Assembly: GCF_965213555.1 (NCBI RefSeq)
Contig: NZ_OZ243890.1
Location: 3,038,001 to 3,102,000, forward strand
Length of the DNA stretch: 64,000 bases
Reading direction: 5' to 3'
DNA from: Acuticoccus sp965213555
GTDB taxonomy: Bacteria; Pseudomonadota; Alphaproteobacteria; Rhizobiales; Amorphaceae
Positions 8,618 through 17,504 of this stretch are shown here, piece after piece. Position numbers and translations under genes: made by a program. Within the stretch, counting starts at the first letter, position 1, and the number at the start of each line of letters is the position of its first letter. Under the pieces are notes generated by a model, which saw only the letters and a list, made by a program, of their open reading frames with translations, was not told the DNA's origin and did no database searches.

Positions 8618-9916
8618 GTGACAACGATGTTGCGAACCTTGAAGTTGCAGCGCATCGCTCAGCGCCTCGTCGGCGTGGCCGTGCTCGCCCTTCTCGCCGC
8701 TCCTCCGGCAGCGGCGACGGACGATGGCCCGCTCGCGGCCCTGCGCGACTACAAGCGCCAGGCGGAGTGGTCGGACCGGTTCGACGCGTCGCTCCCCGAG
8801 CTCCGCGCGGTCAACTCCTCGCACCCGACGCTGTCGCCCGAGGCGCTGGGGCGGATGCAAATCGCCATCGGCAACCACGGGCGCATCGCCGCTGCCGGCG
8901 GCTGGCCCATCGTGTCGTCGCCGCGGGTGGCGCTGCAGCTCGGAGCGCGCGACCCGAACGTGCCGGTGCTGCGCCAGCGCCTCGCGGTCTCCGGCGACCT
9001 CACCCAGGTGAGCGGCAGCTCCGACGTCTACGACTCCTACGTCGCTGCGGCGGTCCGCCGCTTCCAGCTGCGGCACGGGCTTTCCGCCAACGGCATCCTG
9101 GACGCGCCGACCCTCATCGCCATGAACGTGCCGGTCCACGTGCGGCTGCGCCAGCTCGAGACGAACCTCGTCCGCATCTCCGAGCGCGCCGTCGGGCTCG
9201 GCGAGCGCTACGTCCTCGTCAACATCCCCGCGGCGGAGATCGAGGCGGTGGAGAGCGGGCGCGTGCGCTCGCGCCACACCGCCGTCGTCGGCAAGGTCGA
9301 CCGGCCGAGCCCGATCCTCACGAGCCAGGTCCACGAGATCAACTTCAACCCGTACTGGACAGTGCCCGTCTCCATCGTGCGGCGCGACCTCATCCCGAAG
9401 ATGCAGGACAACCCCTCCTACCTCGCCGACCAGAAGATCCGCATCTATCGCTGGGGCGATGAGAGCCGCGAGTACGACGTCCGCGAGATCGACTGGAACA
9501 CCGACGAGGCCACGCAGTACATGTTCCGTCAGGATCCGGGGGAGCTCAACTCCCTGGGGACGGTGAAGATCAACTTCCACAACGCGCACCAAGTGTACTT
9601 GCACGACACGCCTCAGAAAAGCCTGTTCGGCGAGGGTGCGCGGTTCCACTCCTCGGGCTGCGTGAGGGTGCAGAACGTGCGCGAGCTCATCACCTGGCTC
9701 GTGGCACCGAACGGTTGGGATCGGGGTCAGGTGGATGCGGTCATCCGGTCCGGCCAGAGGCGCGATGTGCCGCTCGAGGTGAAGACGCCGATCCTGTTCG
9801 CCTACATCACCGCCTGGGTGAACGCGGACGGCGTCGTCCACTTCCGCGACGACATCTACAACCAGGACCGGGTGACGACGGCCGCCTACGACGCCGGCAT
9901 CGGACGGCTGCGCTAG
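8618..9916 (+). CDS. Periplasmic L,D-transpeptidase with peptidoglycan-binding domain
   Basis: A 432-residue exported protein with a signal peptide (basic n-region, then VGVAVLALLAAPPAAA). A PG-binding domain 1-like helical segment follows (RDPNVPVLRQRLAVSGD to FQLRHGLSANGILDAPTL), then a YkuD catalytic domain. The catalytic signature is HxxxxxxSLFG...FHSSGCVRVQN, with the nucleophile Cys near residue 348. Such enzymes make 3-3 cross-links or attach proteins to peptidoglycan. The GTG at 8618 has AGGAG six bases upstream; the TTG at 8612 sits directly on that AGGAG and is less likely. The long form resembles LdtD/YcbB-like proteins. It probably corresponds to LdtP, controlled by the upstream LdtR. 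Confidence 0.93.
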   Translation: MTTMLRTLKLQRIAQRLVGVAVLALLAAPPAAATDDGPLAALRDYKRQAEWSDRFDASLPELRAVNSSHPTLSPEALGRMQIAIGNHGRIAAAGGWPIVSSPRVALQLGARDPNVPVLRQRLAVSGDLTQVSGSSDVYDSYVAAAVRRFQLRHGLSANGILDAPTLIAMNVPVHVRLRQLETNLVRISERAVGLGERYVLVNIPAAEIEAVESGRVRSRHTAVVGKVDRPSPILTSQVHEINFNPYWTVPVSIVRRDLIPKMQDNPSYLADQKIRIYRWGDESREYDVREIDWNTDEATQYMFRQDPGELNSLGTVKINFHNAHQVYLHDTPQKSLFGEGARFHSSGCVRVQNVRELITWLVAPNGWDRGQVDAVIRSGQRRDVPLEVKTPILFAYITAWVNADGVVHFRDDIYNQDRVTTAAYDAGIGRLR

Positions 9917-10292
9917 GCGCTGCGCATCCGGGGTGGCCGCCGCCGCGTTGATCGCCTTCGACCGGCGACGCCACGACGCTGTCCGCGACGCCCTCATGCC
10001 ATGGCGGGGTGCCGCGATGCGACTGCGGTGCGTTGGCTGCGCAAGCGACCCCTTGGGGGGCGACCGCGCCGCTTGTTGCACCGGTTGCACCGGGGACGCG
10101 CCCATCCGCGTTCGAGCCATGCTGGGGTCCGACGAGCCTGGCTTCGCGCTGCGGGACGGCGAGCGAGCGGGGCCGTGCGGGCGCCGGCGGTTCTTGGTGC
10201 CACGGACCGTTGCGACGGCGCGACCGTTGCAGCCGCGCCGTCGGGCGTGCGAAGGCTGGGGGATCACGGCCGGTTGCGATGAGGGGGGCGCC
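9917..10292 (+). other. Intergenic leader upstream of glyA, no gene recognised
   Basis: This is 376 bp between the transpeptidase stop and glyA. It is G+C-rich with several short frames open on both strands, none with a recognisable product. I looked for glycine, SAM and THF riboswitch cores and could not identify one. A short direct repeat (GCACCGGTTGCACCGG) lies near 10078-10093. The end carries the glyA ribosome binding site. Confidence 0.4.
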
Positions 10293-11585
10293 ATGAGCCT
10301 GCGAGATGCCGTCGAGACGCGTCCGTTCTTCGACGAGGGCCTCGCCGAGGCGGACCCCGAGATCGCCCGCGCCGTCGCCCTTGAGCTCGAGCGCCAGCAG
10401 ACCGAGATCGAGCTCATCGCCAGCGAGAACATCGCCTCCCGCGCCGTGCTCGAGGCGCAGGGCTCGGTCATGACGAACAAGTACGCCGAGGGCTACCCGG
10501 GCCGGCGGTACTACGGCGGCTGCCAGTTCGTCGACATCGCGGAGGAGCTCGCCATCGAGCGCGTCAAGCGCCTGTTCGGCGTCGAGTTCGCCAACGTCCA
10601 GCCGAACTCGGGCAGCCAGGCCAACCAGGCGGTTCTCCTCGCCTGCGCCAGGCCTGGCGACGTCCTCATGGGCATGGGCCTCGACGCCGGCGGCCACCTC
10701 ACGCACGGCGCGAAGGTCAACCTGTCCGGACGCTGGTTCGACGCGGTCGCCTACGGCGTCGACCCGCACAGCGGCCTCATCGACTACGACCGCGTCGCAG
10801 ACCTTGCGCGCGAACGCCGCCCGGCGGTCATCATCGCCGGCGGCTCGGCCTACTCGCGGGTGATCGACTTCGCCAAGTTCCGCCAGATCGCGGACGAGGT
10901 CGGCGCGCTGTTCCACGTCGACATGGCGCACTTCGCGGGGCTCGTGGCGGGTGGCGTCATCCCAAGCCCGTTCCCCCACGCCCACGTCGCGACCTCGACG
11001 ACCCACAAGACGCTGCGCGGCCCGCGCGGCGGCATCATCCTCACCAACGACGCCGGCCTTGCCAAGACGCTCAACTCGGCGATCTTCCCCGGGCTCCAGG
11101 GCGGCCCGTTGATGCACGTGATCGCCGCCAAGGCGGTGGCCTTCGGCGAGGCGCTGCAGCCCTCGTTCAAGGTGTACGCGCGGCAGATCGTGGAGAACGC
11201 ACGCGCCTTCGCCGAGGCGCTGCGCGCGCGCGGGTTCGACGTCGTCTCCAACGGGACCGACACCCATGTCATGCTCGTCGACCTGAGGCCGAAGCGCGTG
11301 ACCGGGCGGGACGTGGAGCGCGTGCTCGGGCTTGCGGCGATCACCTGCAACAAGAACGGCGTGCCGAACGATCCTCAGAAGCCGATGGTGACGTCGGGCA
11401 TCAGGGTCGGCACCCCGGCCTGCACGACGCGCGGGTTCGGCGTCGCCGAGTTCCAGGACGTCGCGCGGATGATCGCCGAGGTCGTCGACGCGATGGACCA
11501 GGGCGGCAACGCGGACAAGGGCGTCGTGAGGAGGGTGCGCGGGGAGGCCGAGGCGCTGACCGCCCGGTTCCCGATCTACGGCTGA
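10293..11585 (+). CDS. glyA: Serine hydroxymethyltransferase
   Basis: 430 residues, standard for GlyA. It interconverts serine and glycine with tetrahydrofolate and PLP in the cytoplasm, supplying one-carbon units. Visible motifs are IELIASENIASRAVLEAQGS near the N-terminus, YAEGYPGRRYYGGCQFVD, the cofactor-binding HVDMAHFAGLVAGG, and STTHKTLRGPRGG with the Schiff-base lysine. The ATG at 10293 has GAGGGGGG seven bases upstream. nrdR follows after 14 bp, and the riboflavin genes lie beyond, an order common in alphaproteobacteria. Confidence 0.97.
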   Translation: MSLRDAVETRPFFDEGLAEADPEIARAVALELERQQTEIELIASENIASRAVLEAQGSVMTNKYAEGYPGRRYYGGCQFVDIAEELAIERVKRLFGVEFANVQPNSGSQANQAVLLACARPGDVLMGMGLDAGGHLTHGAKVNLSGRWFDAVAYGVDPHSGLIDYDRVADLARERRPAVIIAGGSAYSRVIDFAKFRQIADEVGALFHVDMAHFAGLVAGGVIPSPFPHAHVATSTTHKTLRGPRGGIILTNDAGLAKTLNSAIFPGLQGGPLMHVIAAKAVAFGEALQPSFKVYARQIVENARAFAEALRARGFDVVSNGTDTHVMLVDLRPKRVTGRDVERVLGLAAITCNKNGVPNDPQKPMVTSGIRVGTPACTTRGFGVAEFQDVARMIAEVVDAMDQGGNADKGVVRRVRGEAEALTARFPIYG

Positions 11586-11599
11586 CGCCGTCCGCCGGC

Positions 11600-12082
11600 G
11601 TGCGGTGCCCCTTCTGCGCGGCCGACAACACGCAGGTGCGCGAGACGCGCCAGACCGAGGACGGCGCGGCCAACCGGCGCCGTCGCGTCTGCGCGGTCTG
11701 CGGCGGCCGCTTCACCACGTTCGAGCGCGTGCAGCTGCGCGAGCTCACCGTTCTCAAGCGCTCCGGCAAGCGCCAGCCCTTCGACCGGGACAAGCTGGTC
11801 CGCTCCATCGCCATCGCGACGCGCAAGCGTCAGGTCGCGGACGAGACCATCGAGCGGATGACGAGCGGCATCGTGCGCCAGCTCGAGGCGTCCGGCGAGG
11901 CGGAGGTCGCTGCCGCGACGCTGGGTGAGCTCGTGATGGAGGCGCTGCGGGTCGTCGACGACGTCGCCTACGTGCGCTTCGCCTCGGTCTACCGCAACTT
12001 CGCCGAGGCACGGGACTTCGAGGCCTTCGTCGCCGACCTCGCCGAGACGGTCGGCCAGCGCAAGACGGCCGAGGAGGGGTGA
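11600..12082 (+). CDS. nrdR: Transcriptional repressor NrdR
   Basis: 160 residues, GTG start. The N-terminal zinc ribbon uses Cys3, Cys6, Cys31 and Cys34 (CPFC and CAVC), followed by GGRFTTFERV. An ATP-cone domain covers roughly residues 49-139. NrdR senses nucleotides and represses ribonucleotide reductase genes by binding NrdR boxes; none of its targets is in this window. It lies 14 bp behind glyA on the same strand. Confidence 0.96.
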   Translation: MRCPFCAADNTQVRETRQTEDGAANRRRRVCAVCGGRFTTFERVQLRELTVLKRSGKRQPFDRDKLVRSIAIATRKRQVADETIERMTSGIVRQLEASGEAEVAAATLGELVMEALRVVDDVAYVRFASVYRNFAEARDFEAFVADLAETVGQRKTAEEG

Positions 12083-12884
12083 GGCGTCTGGCGTCGCAGC
12101 GGGCACCGGCGGTCCTTGGGTCGGCACGCGTGCTCCGGCGCCGCCGAACGGAGACGCCGCGCGAGACACTGCGCCGTGTCCCCTCGAGTTCGCCCTGGCA
12201 TGTCGGCGGTCAGCGATGCCGGCTGCCCTTACACCCGACGGCGCGCCTCAGCATGCGTCGTTCAAGCCGACGGTCGATCCGAGCTCGGGCAATGTTCGGG
12301 CGACGAGCCGGCGAAGCTCGTAGCGTGACGGCGTCGGTGCCCGGATGCGGGCAAGGCTGAAGGGCGAGCATCGCTGCTCGCGGCAATCCGCATGACATCC
12401 TGAGAGCCGTCGGGCGATGGAGCAGCGTGCCTATGCTGCTACGTTGTCGGCGCAACGCTGCGAAGTCGGCTTGGCGTCGCAGCGTCTGACGCCAGATGCG
12501 TCGCGGGATGCCGGCGAGCACTTGGCCGGGCCTTGCACAGGTCGAGGTCCCTCTACCCCGGGCCGATCGGACGCGACGGAGAGTTGCCCGGGCCGAGAAA
12601 GCTCCGTGGACCAGGCCGATGGAGGGAAGGCGCGGCGGCGAGATACAACAGCTGCACCCGACAAACCGCTCGACTTCCCGGAAGCCGCCGGGCGATGGGC
12701 CAGCGTGCCCATGCTGCCACGGTGTCGGCGCCACGCCGCGACGTCGGGTCGGTGTCGACAAGCGGGGTCCGACGGTAGCAAGGGGCCCGGCACAATGCTG
12801 GGACTTCGGCTCGCGGAGGTCGAAGAGCCTTCGGGACAGGGCGATCGGATGGCGATGGCGCGTTGCCCGGGACGACGAAGCTTC
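12083..12884. other. 802-bp gene-poor region before ribD
   Basis: No recognisable gene is present. Long frames are open on both strands, as expected at this G+C, but their translations are Arg/Ala/Pro-rich with no motif. The stretch is dominated by an imperfect direct repeat, annotated separately. I searched by eye for an FMN riboswitch and found no convincing RFN core. The ribD start codon lies within the second repeat copy. Confidence 0.5.
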
Positions 12885-12905
12885 GTGGACCAAGCCGCAC
12901 GGGAC
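12411..12905. repeat. Imperfect direct repeat, two copies offset by ~279 bp
   Basis: Copy A (about 12411-12620) and copy B (about 12689-12900) share two clear blocks. Block 1 is CGGGCGATGG at 12411 and 12689, followed by ~65 bp of high similarity (CAGCGTGCC.ATGCTGC.ACG.TGTCGGCG in both). Block 2 is GTTGCCCGGG near 12583 and 12862, followed by CGA..AAGCT.CGTGGACCA.GCC in both. The offset is 278-279 bp in both blocks, so the copies are collinear. The middle parts have diverged. Copy B runs into the start of ribD (GTG in CGTGGACCAAGCC), so copy A looks like an older duplicate of the ribD upstream region including its start. Confidence 0.7.
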
Positions 12906-14012
12906 GATCGATCCATGGCCGCTGCCCTGTCGCTTGGCCGGCAGGGCCTCGGACGGACCGCACCGAACCCGTCGGTGGGGGCCCTCATCGTGCAGGACGG
13001 CACCGTCGTGGGGATCGGCCGCACGGCCGATGGCGGTCGGCCGCACGCGGAGGTGGTGGCGCTTGCGATGGCGGGCAGCGCGGCGCGGGGCGCGACGCTC
13101 TACGTCACCCTCGAGCCGTGCTCGCACGTGGGGCGGAGCCCGCCCTGCGTCGACGCCGTGCTCGCGGCCGGCCTGATGCGCGTCGTCGTGGGTGCGCTCG
13201 ACCCAAACCCGCTCGTCGCCGGGCAGGGCGTGGAGGCGCTGCGTCGCGCCGGTGTCGAGGTCGTCGTCGGCATGCGCGAGGGCGAGGCGCGGCGCGACCT
13301 CTCCGGGCACATCCTGCGCATGATCCACGGCCGACCGCACGTCAGCCTCAAGCTCGCGGTCTCGGCGGACGGCGCCATCGGCCGACGCGGCGAGGGCCAG
13401 GTCATGATCTCAGGGCCAGGCTCGCGGGCCAGCGCACACCTCATGCGCGCGCAGCACGACTCGATCGCCGTCGGCGTCGGGACCGTCCTCGCCGACGATC
13501 CTGCGCTCACCTGCCGCCTGCCCGGGATGGCCGGGCTATCCCCGACGCGCGTCGTGTTCGACACCGAGGCCCGGACGCCGCCGACCGCCACGCTCCTCGC
13601 CGGAGGAGCAACGATCCTCACGGCGCCGGACGCCGATGGCGGCCGCGTGCGGGCGCTCCACGTCGCCGGTGCCACCGTCGTGCCCGTACCGCGCGGCGAG
13701 GGCGGACGGCTCGACCTTCACCTGGCGCTGCGGGCGCTCGCCCGGTCCGGTGTCACGCGCCTCCTGGTCGAGGGCGGCGCAGCCCTCGCCGAGGCGTTCG
13801 CGGCCGCCGACCTCATCGACGCCGCCACGTGGATCGAGGCGCCGCGCCGCGTGGGTGGGGACGCCGTGCGACCGTTCGGTGGCCGGGGCGCGGCGGCGCT
13901 TGCGCGGCGACTGCCCATGCGCCACGTGGGATGGGTCGGCGAGGACCGATGGACCCAGCTGTGGCGGCTTCCATGTTCACTGGCATCATCACCGACGTCG
14001 GACGCCTCGTGA
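12885..14012 (+). CDS. ribD: Bifunctional diaminohydroxyphosphoribosylaminopyrimidine deaminase / 5-amino-6-(5-phosphoribosylamino)uracil reductase
   Basis: Catalyses the second and third steps of riboflavin synthesis. The deaminase domain has GRTAPNPSVGALIV, the zinc-binding HAE (HAEVVALAMAG) and PCSHVGRSPPC. The C-terminal reductase domain begins near residue 145 with RPHVSLKLAVSADGAIG and includes the LLVEGGAALAEAF segment. The GTG at 12885 gives 375 residues and aligns DDRSMAAALSLG with the usual N-terminal helix. In-frame ATGs at 12849 and 12855 would add 10-12 residues; the ATG at 12915 would cut into the conserved helix. ribE begins 40 bp before the stop in another frame, so the two are translationally coupled. 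Confidence 0.93.
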   Translation: MDQAARDDRSMAAALSLGRQGLGRTAPNPSVGALIVQDGTVVGIGRTADGGRPHAEVVALAMAGSAARGATLYVTLEPCSHVGRSPPCVDAVLAAGLMRVVVGALDPNPLVAGQGVEALRRAGVEVVVGMREGEARRDLSGHILRMIHGRPHVSLKLAVSADGAIGRRGEGQVMISGPGSRASAHLMRAQHDSIAVGVGTVLADDPALTCRLPGMAGLSPTRVVFDTEARTPPTATLLAGGATILTAPDADGGRVRALHVAGATVVPVPRGEGGRLDLHLALRALARSGVTRLLVEGGAALAEAFAAADLIDAATWIEAPRRVGGDAVRPFGGRGAAALARRLPMRHVGWVGEDRWTQLWRLPCSLASSPTSDAS

Positions 14013-14599
14013 GCCGCGCGAGCTTTGGCGACGGCGCGCGACTTGCCATCGCCTCGCGCTACGCGCCGGAGACCATCGCCATGGGTGCCTCCATCGCCTG
14101 CGCCGGCTGCTGCCTCACGGTGACGACGGTGAAGCCCGAGCGCGACGGATCGGTCTTCACCGTGGACGCCTCGGCCGAGACGCTGGCCCGCACCACGCTC
14201 GGCACCTGGCGCGAGGGCGAGCGCGTCAACCTCGAGCGCGCCCTGAGGGCCGGGGACGAGCTCGGCGGCCATCTGGTGGCCGGGCACGTCGACGGCCGCG
14301 CCGAGGTCTTGGACCGGATCGACGGCGAGGACATGACGACGTTCCGCGTCGCGGCGCCGGCCGACCTCGCGCGCTACATCGCCCACAAGGGGTCGGTGAC
14401 GCTGGACGGCACGTCGCTGACATCGAACGAGGCGGCCGACGCGTTCACCGTCGCGATGATCCCGCACACGCTGAAGGTCACCACCTGGTCGGAGCGGCAG
14501 GTCGGTGACATGGTCAACATTGAAGTCGACACCATTGCGCGGTACGTGGCGCGGCTCGTCGGTGCAGAAGGTGCTGACGGGCCGTCGCGCCGGGCCTAG
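13973..14599 (+). CDS. ribE: Riboflavin synthase, alpha subunit
   Basis: 208 residues. It begins with the invariant MFTGII and shows two repeated lumazine-binding barrels: the first with ACAGCCLTV and FTVDASAETLARTTLG, the second with HKGSVTLDGTSLT and FTVAMIPHTLK. Two 6,7-dimethyl-8-ribityllumazine molecules are dismutated to riboflavin. The ATG at 13973 lies inside ribD (40-bp overlap) and is fixed by the MFTGII motif. ribH follows after 17 bp. Confidence 0.96.
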   Translation: MFTGIITDVGRLVSRASFGDGARLAIASRYAPETIAMGASIACAGCCLTVTTVKPERDGSVFTVDASAETLARTTLGTWREGERVNLERALRAGDELGGHLVAGHVDGRAEVLDRIDGEDMTTFRVAAPADLARYIAHKGSVTLDGTSLTSNEAADAFTVAMIPHTLKVTTWSERQVGDMVNIEVDTIARYVARLVGAEGADGPSRRA

Positions 14600-14616
14600 C
14601 CCGGGCTGAGGGATCC

Positions 14617-15060
14617 ATGGCGGCACGCGCGCTCATCATCGAGGCGAGGTTCTACGACGACATCGCCGACATGCTGCTCGCCGGCGCGCGCGCACAGCTC
14701 GCGCGTCGGCGCTTCGGCGACGACGTGGTGAGCGTCCCCGGTGTCCTCGAGATCGCGCCGGCGCTCGCCATGGCCATCGCCTCGGCGCGGCGGCGCGACC
14801 TCCCCTACGGGGTGTTCGTCGTGCTCGGCTGCGTCATCCGCGGCGAGACCGGGCACTACGACGTCGTCGCAGGGGAGGGGAACCGCGCCGTCGTCGACCT
14901 GCAGGTGGCCAACCGCTTAGCGCTCGGCAACGGCATCCTGACGGTGGAGAGCCGCGAGCAGGCCCTCGTCCGCGCCGACCCTGCGCAGAAGGACAAGGGT
15001 GGCGACGCCGCGCTCGCGGCGATCGCGCTCAACGACCTGCGCCAAGCGTTCAACCGATGA
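14617..15060 (+). CDS. ribH: 6,7-dimethyl-8-ribityllumazine synthase
   Basis: 147 residues, usual for RibH. Motifs: the N-terminal ALIIEARFYDDIADMLL, VPGVLEIAPALAMAI, the loop VLGCVIRGETGHYDVVAGE with the catalytic His in GHYD, and NGILTVESREQALVRAD. It condenses the RibD-pathway product with dihydroxybutanone phosphate. The stop overlaps the nusB ATG by 4 bp (ATGA). Confidence 0.96.
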   Translation: MAARALIIEARFYDDIADMLLAGARAQLARRRFGDDVVSVPGVLEIAPALAMAIASARRRDLPYGVFVVLGCVIRGETGHYDVVAGEGNRAVVDLQVANRLALGNGILTVESREQALVRADPAQKDKGGDAALAAIALNDLRQAFNR

Positions 15061-15545
15061 GGCCTCCACGCGAGGCTGCGCCGCGGCAGAAGCCGGCGAA
15101 CAAGCGTGCCGTCGCGCGGCTCGCTGCGGTCCAGGCGCTCTACCAGATGGACGTCACCGGGTCCGGCGCGCGCGACATCGTCAAGGAGTTCGAGCTGTTC
15201 CGGCTGAAGCAGGACATCGACGGCGAGGAGCTGCGCGCCATCGACATGAACTGGTTCGACGGCATCGTCACCGGGGTGGTGGCGCACCAGCGCCGGATCG
15301 ACACCGCCGTCGACGACGCCCTGAAGGAGGGCTGGCCGCTCAGGCGCATCGACCTGACCTTGCGGGCGGTGCTCCGGGCAGGGACGTTCGAGCTCATGAT
15401 GCGCGAGGACGTGCCGGTGCGCGTGGTCATCTCCGAGTACGTCGAGGTGGCAAAGGCGTTCTTCGGGGAGGACGAGCCCCGCCTTGCGAACGGAGTGCTC
15501 GACGCCATCGCGCGTCACGTGCGCTCGGAGGGCGTTGATGGTTGA
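15057..15545 (+). CDS. nusB: Transcription antitermination factor NusB
   Basis: 162 residues, all-helical. AVARLAAVQALYQMDVTG is the typical first helix and box A RNA-binding region, and RRIDLTLRAVLRAGTFEL and VVISEYVEVAKAFF are conserved later. NusB joins NusE/S10 to prevent premature termination of rRNA operons. The start ATG overlaps the ribH stop (ATGA). Its stop overlaps the next gene's ATG by 8 bp. Position between ribH and thiL is conserved in many proteobacteria. Confidence 0.95.
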   Translation: MRPPREAAPRQKPANKRAVARLAAVQALYQMDVTGSGARDIVKEFELFRLKQDIDGEELRAIDMNWFDGIVTGVVAHQRRIDTAVDDALKEGWPLRRIDLTLRAVLRAGTFELMMREDVPVRVVISEYVEVAKAFFGEDEPRLANGVLDAIARHVRSEGVDG

Positions 15546-16422
15546 GGTGGTGAGGACGGGCACGCTGTCCGTCGCGGTGGAGGTGACGGGGCCGGCGGAC
15601 GGTCGGCCGGCGCTCCTGCTGCACGGCTGGCCCGACGGTCCGCGCACGTGGGACGGCGTGCTTCCCGCGATCCACGACGCCGGTTGGCGCACGGTGGTGC
15701 CGACGCTGCGCGGGTTCGGGTCGACGACGTTCCACCAAGGCGAGCCGCCGGTCGGTGACCTCGAGGCGCTGGGCCAGGACGTCCTCGACCTCGTCGGCGG
15801 AATGCAGCTTGAGCGGCCCGTGGTCGTCGGTCACGACTGGGGCGCGCGGGCCGCCTACATCGCTTCGATGCTGGCGCCCGAGCGGATCGCCGCGTGCGTC
15901 GGCGTCTCGGTGGGTTGGGGCACCAACGTGCCCGACCAGCCGCTCAGCCTCCGGCAGACGCAGAACTACTGGTACCACTGGCTGTTCGCGACGCCGCGCG
16001 GCGAGCGTATGGTCCGCGAGGACCGTCGTGCGCTGACGAGCTATCTGTGGCGCCTGTGGGCCCCGGGTTGGGACTTCGACGCGGCGACCTTCGCGGCGAC
16101 GGCCGAGGCGTTCGACAACCCGGCATGGCCGGACGTGACGCTGTCCTCCTACCGAGTGCGCTGGGATCACGCGCCGGCGGCCGCACGATACGGCGCGATC
16201 CGTCGGCGGCAGGCCGATGATCCGGCGATCGCGGTGCCGACGATGACGCTGCACGGCGGCGCGGACCCGGTGAACGCGCCGGAGACGTCCGAGGGTCGGG
16301 AGGCGATGTTCCGCGGCCCCTACGAGCGTCGCGTTCTGCCGGGGCTCGGGCACTTCCCCCAGCGCGAGGATCCCGACGCGGTCGCCCGCCACCTCGTCGA
16401 CGCGCTCGCCATGGCCGCCTGA
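15538..16422 (+). CDS. Alpha/beta hydrolase, epoxide hydrolase / dehalogenase-like
   Basis: 294 residues. Visible: oxyanion-hole HGWPDGP near residue 30, nucleophile elbow GHDWGARAA with Asp as nucleophile (rather than Ser), and the C-terminal GLGHFPQREDP with the catalytic His. Asp nucleophile plus HGWPD points to the epoxide hydrolase or haloacid/haloalkane dehalogenase branch; substrate cannot be told. The start ATG at 15538 overlaps the nusB stop, so it rides on the nusB transcript, an unusual passenger between nusB and thiL. Confidence 0.85.
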   Translation: MVEVVRTGTLSVAVEVTGPADGRPALLLHGWPDGPRTWDGVLPAIHDAGWRTVVPTLRGFGSTTFHQGEPPVGDLEALGQDVLDLVGGMQLERPVVVGHDWGARAAYIASMLAPERIAACVGVSVGWGTNVPDQPLSLRQTQNYWYHWLFATPRGERMVREDRRALTSYLWRLWAPGWDFDAATFAATAEAFDNPAWPDVTLSSYRVRWDHAPAAARYGAIRRRQADDPAIAVPTMTLHGGADPVNAPETSEGREAMFRGPYERRVLPGLGHFPQREDPDAVARHLVDALAMAA

Positions 16423-16426
16423 CCGG

Positions 16427-17396
16427 GTGGACGAGGACGCGCTGATCGCGCGGATCTTTGCGCCACTCGCCACGTCCGAGGGGGCCGAAGGGCTGACCGA
16501 CGACGCCGCGACCTTCCCGTGCGGCGAGGGCGACGTCGTCGTCACCTGCGACGCGCTGGCCTCAGGCGTGCACTTCTTCCCCGACGATCCGCCCACCGCC
16601 CTCGCCGCCAAGGCGCTGCGCGTGAACCTGTCCGACCTCGCGGCCAAGGGCGCCCAACCGTTCGGCTACCTCCTGGCGCTCGCGCTGCCCGAGGGGTGGA
16701 CTTCCGCCTGGGCGGAGGCCTTCGCCGGCGGGCTCGCGGCCGACCAGGCGCGCTACGGCGTGACGCTCCTGGGGGGCGACACGCTGCGTGCCTCGCCGGG
16801 CGGCGGCGCGACGATCACGATCACCGCGTTCGGCCGGGTGCCGGCGGGGTCCGCGGTGCGACGCCGGACCGCGCGCCCGGGCGACGTCCTCACGGTGACG
16901 GGCACCATCGGCGACGCCGCGCTCGGGCTCCAGTGCCGGCACGCGCCGGCGTTCGGCCTGCCCCAGGACAGCGCAGACGCGCTGCGGGACGCGTACTGGT
17001 GGCCCCATCCGCCGGTGGCCGCCTGGCGCGCGGTGCGTGCGCACGCCCGTGCGGCCATGGACGTCTCGGACGGGCTCGTCGGCGACCTTACGAAGATGTG
17101 CCGCGCCGCGGGCGTCGGCGCGACGCTCCACGTCGAGCGCGTCCCCCTGTCACCGCACGTGCGCGCTGCCGTCGCCAACGATCCGTCCGCCCGCGACATC
17201 GCGCTGACGGGCGGCGACGACTACCAAGTCCTCGCCGCGGTGCCTCCGGGGCGTGGCGGCGTACCTCGACGCCCTCCGCCGCGACGGCATCGAGGCCGCC
17301 GCCATCGGGCTCGTCACGGAGGCGTGCGGCCCGGTCCGCACCGTGGATGGCGACCGAGAGATCACCTTGGCCGACGGCCGCTTCCAACACTTTTGA
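16427..17396 (+). CDS. thiL: Thiamine-monophosphate kinase, with a one-base frameshift near 17248-17251
   Basis: ThiL phosphorylates thiamine monophosphate to the diphosphate. From GTG 16427 the frame shows EDALIARIFAPLA, LTDDAAT, SDLAAKGAQPFGYLLALALP, the Mg/ATP-binding GVTLLGGDT, MDVSDGLVGDL and LTGGDDYQVLAAVPPG. After the GGGG run at 17248-17251 this frame becomes Arg/Pro-rich nonsense that runs to 17494. One base later, the +1 frame continues with VAAYLDALRRDGIEAAAIG and ends VDGDREITLADGRFQHF at the TGA 17394-17396, a normal ThiL end. Removing one G restores a ~322-residue protein. So the gene is intact except for one extra base: an assembly error or a recent mutation. Confidence 0.88.
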
Positions 17397-17504
17397 GCGC
17401 TACGGTGCAGGCGGCGACCGTCAAAGTCGCTTCGCGGCCATACCAAGGGCTGGCGCAAGGGAGGCGGCTTGCCGGTGTCGATCGTGGGGTGTAAGCCGCC
17501 GGAC

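Noticed and set aside
9917..10292. Glycine, SAM or THF riboswitch before glyA
   Set aside because: No recognisable conserved core; the spacing alone is not evidence.
12083..12884. FMN riboswitch before ribD
   Set aside because: No RFN core found by eye. A covariance-model search would be decisive.
12210..13340. 376-codon minus-strand frame across the repeat and the ribD 5' half
   Set aside because: Overlaps real ribD deaminase; no recognisable domain; in-frame repeat similarity is explained by the DNA repeat.
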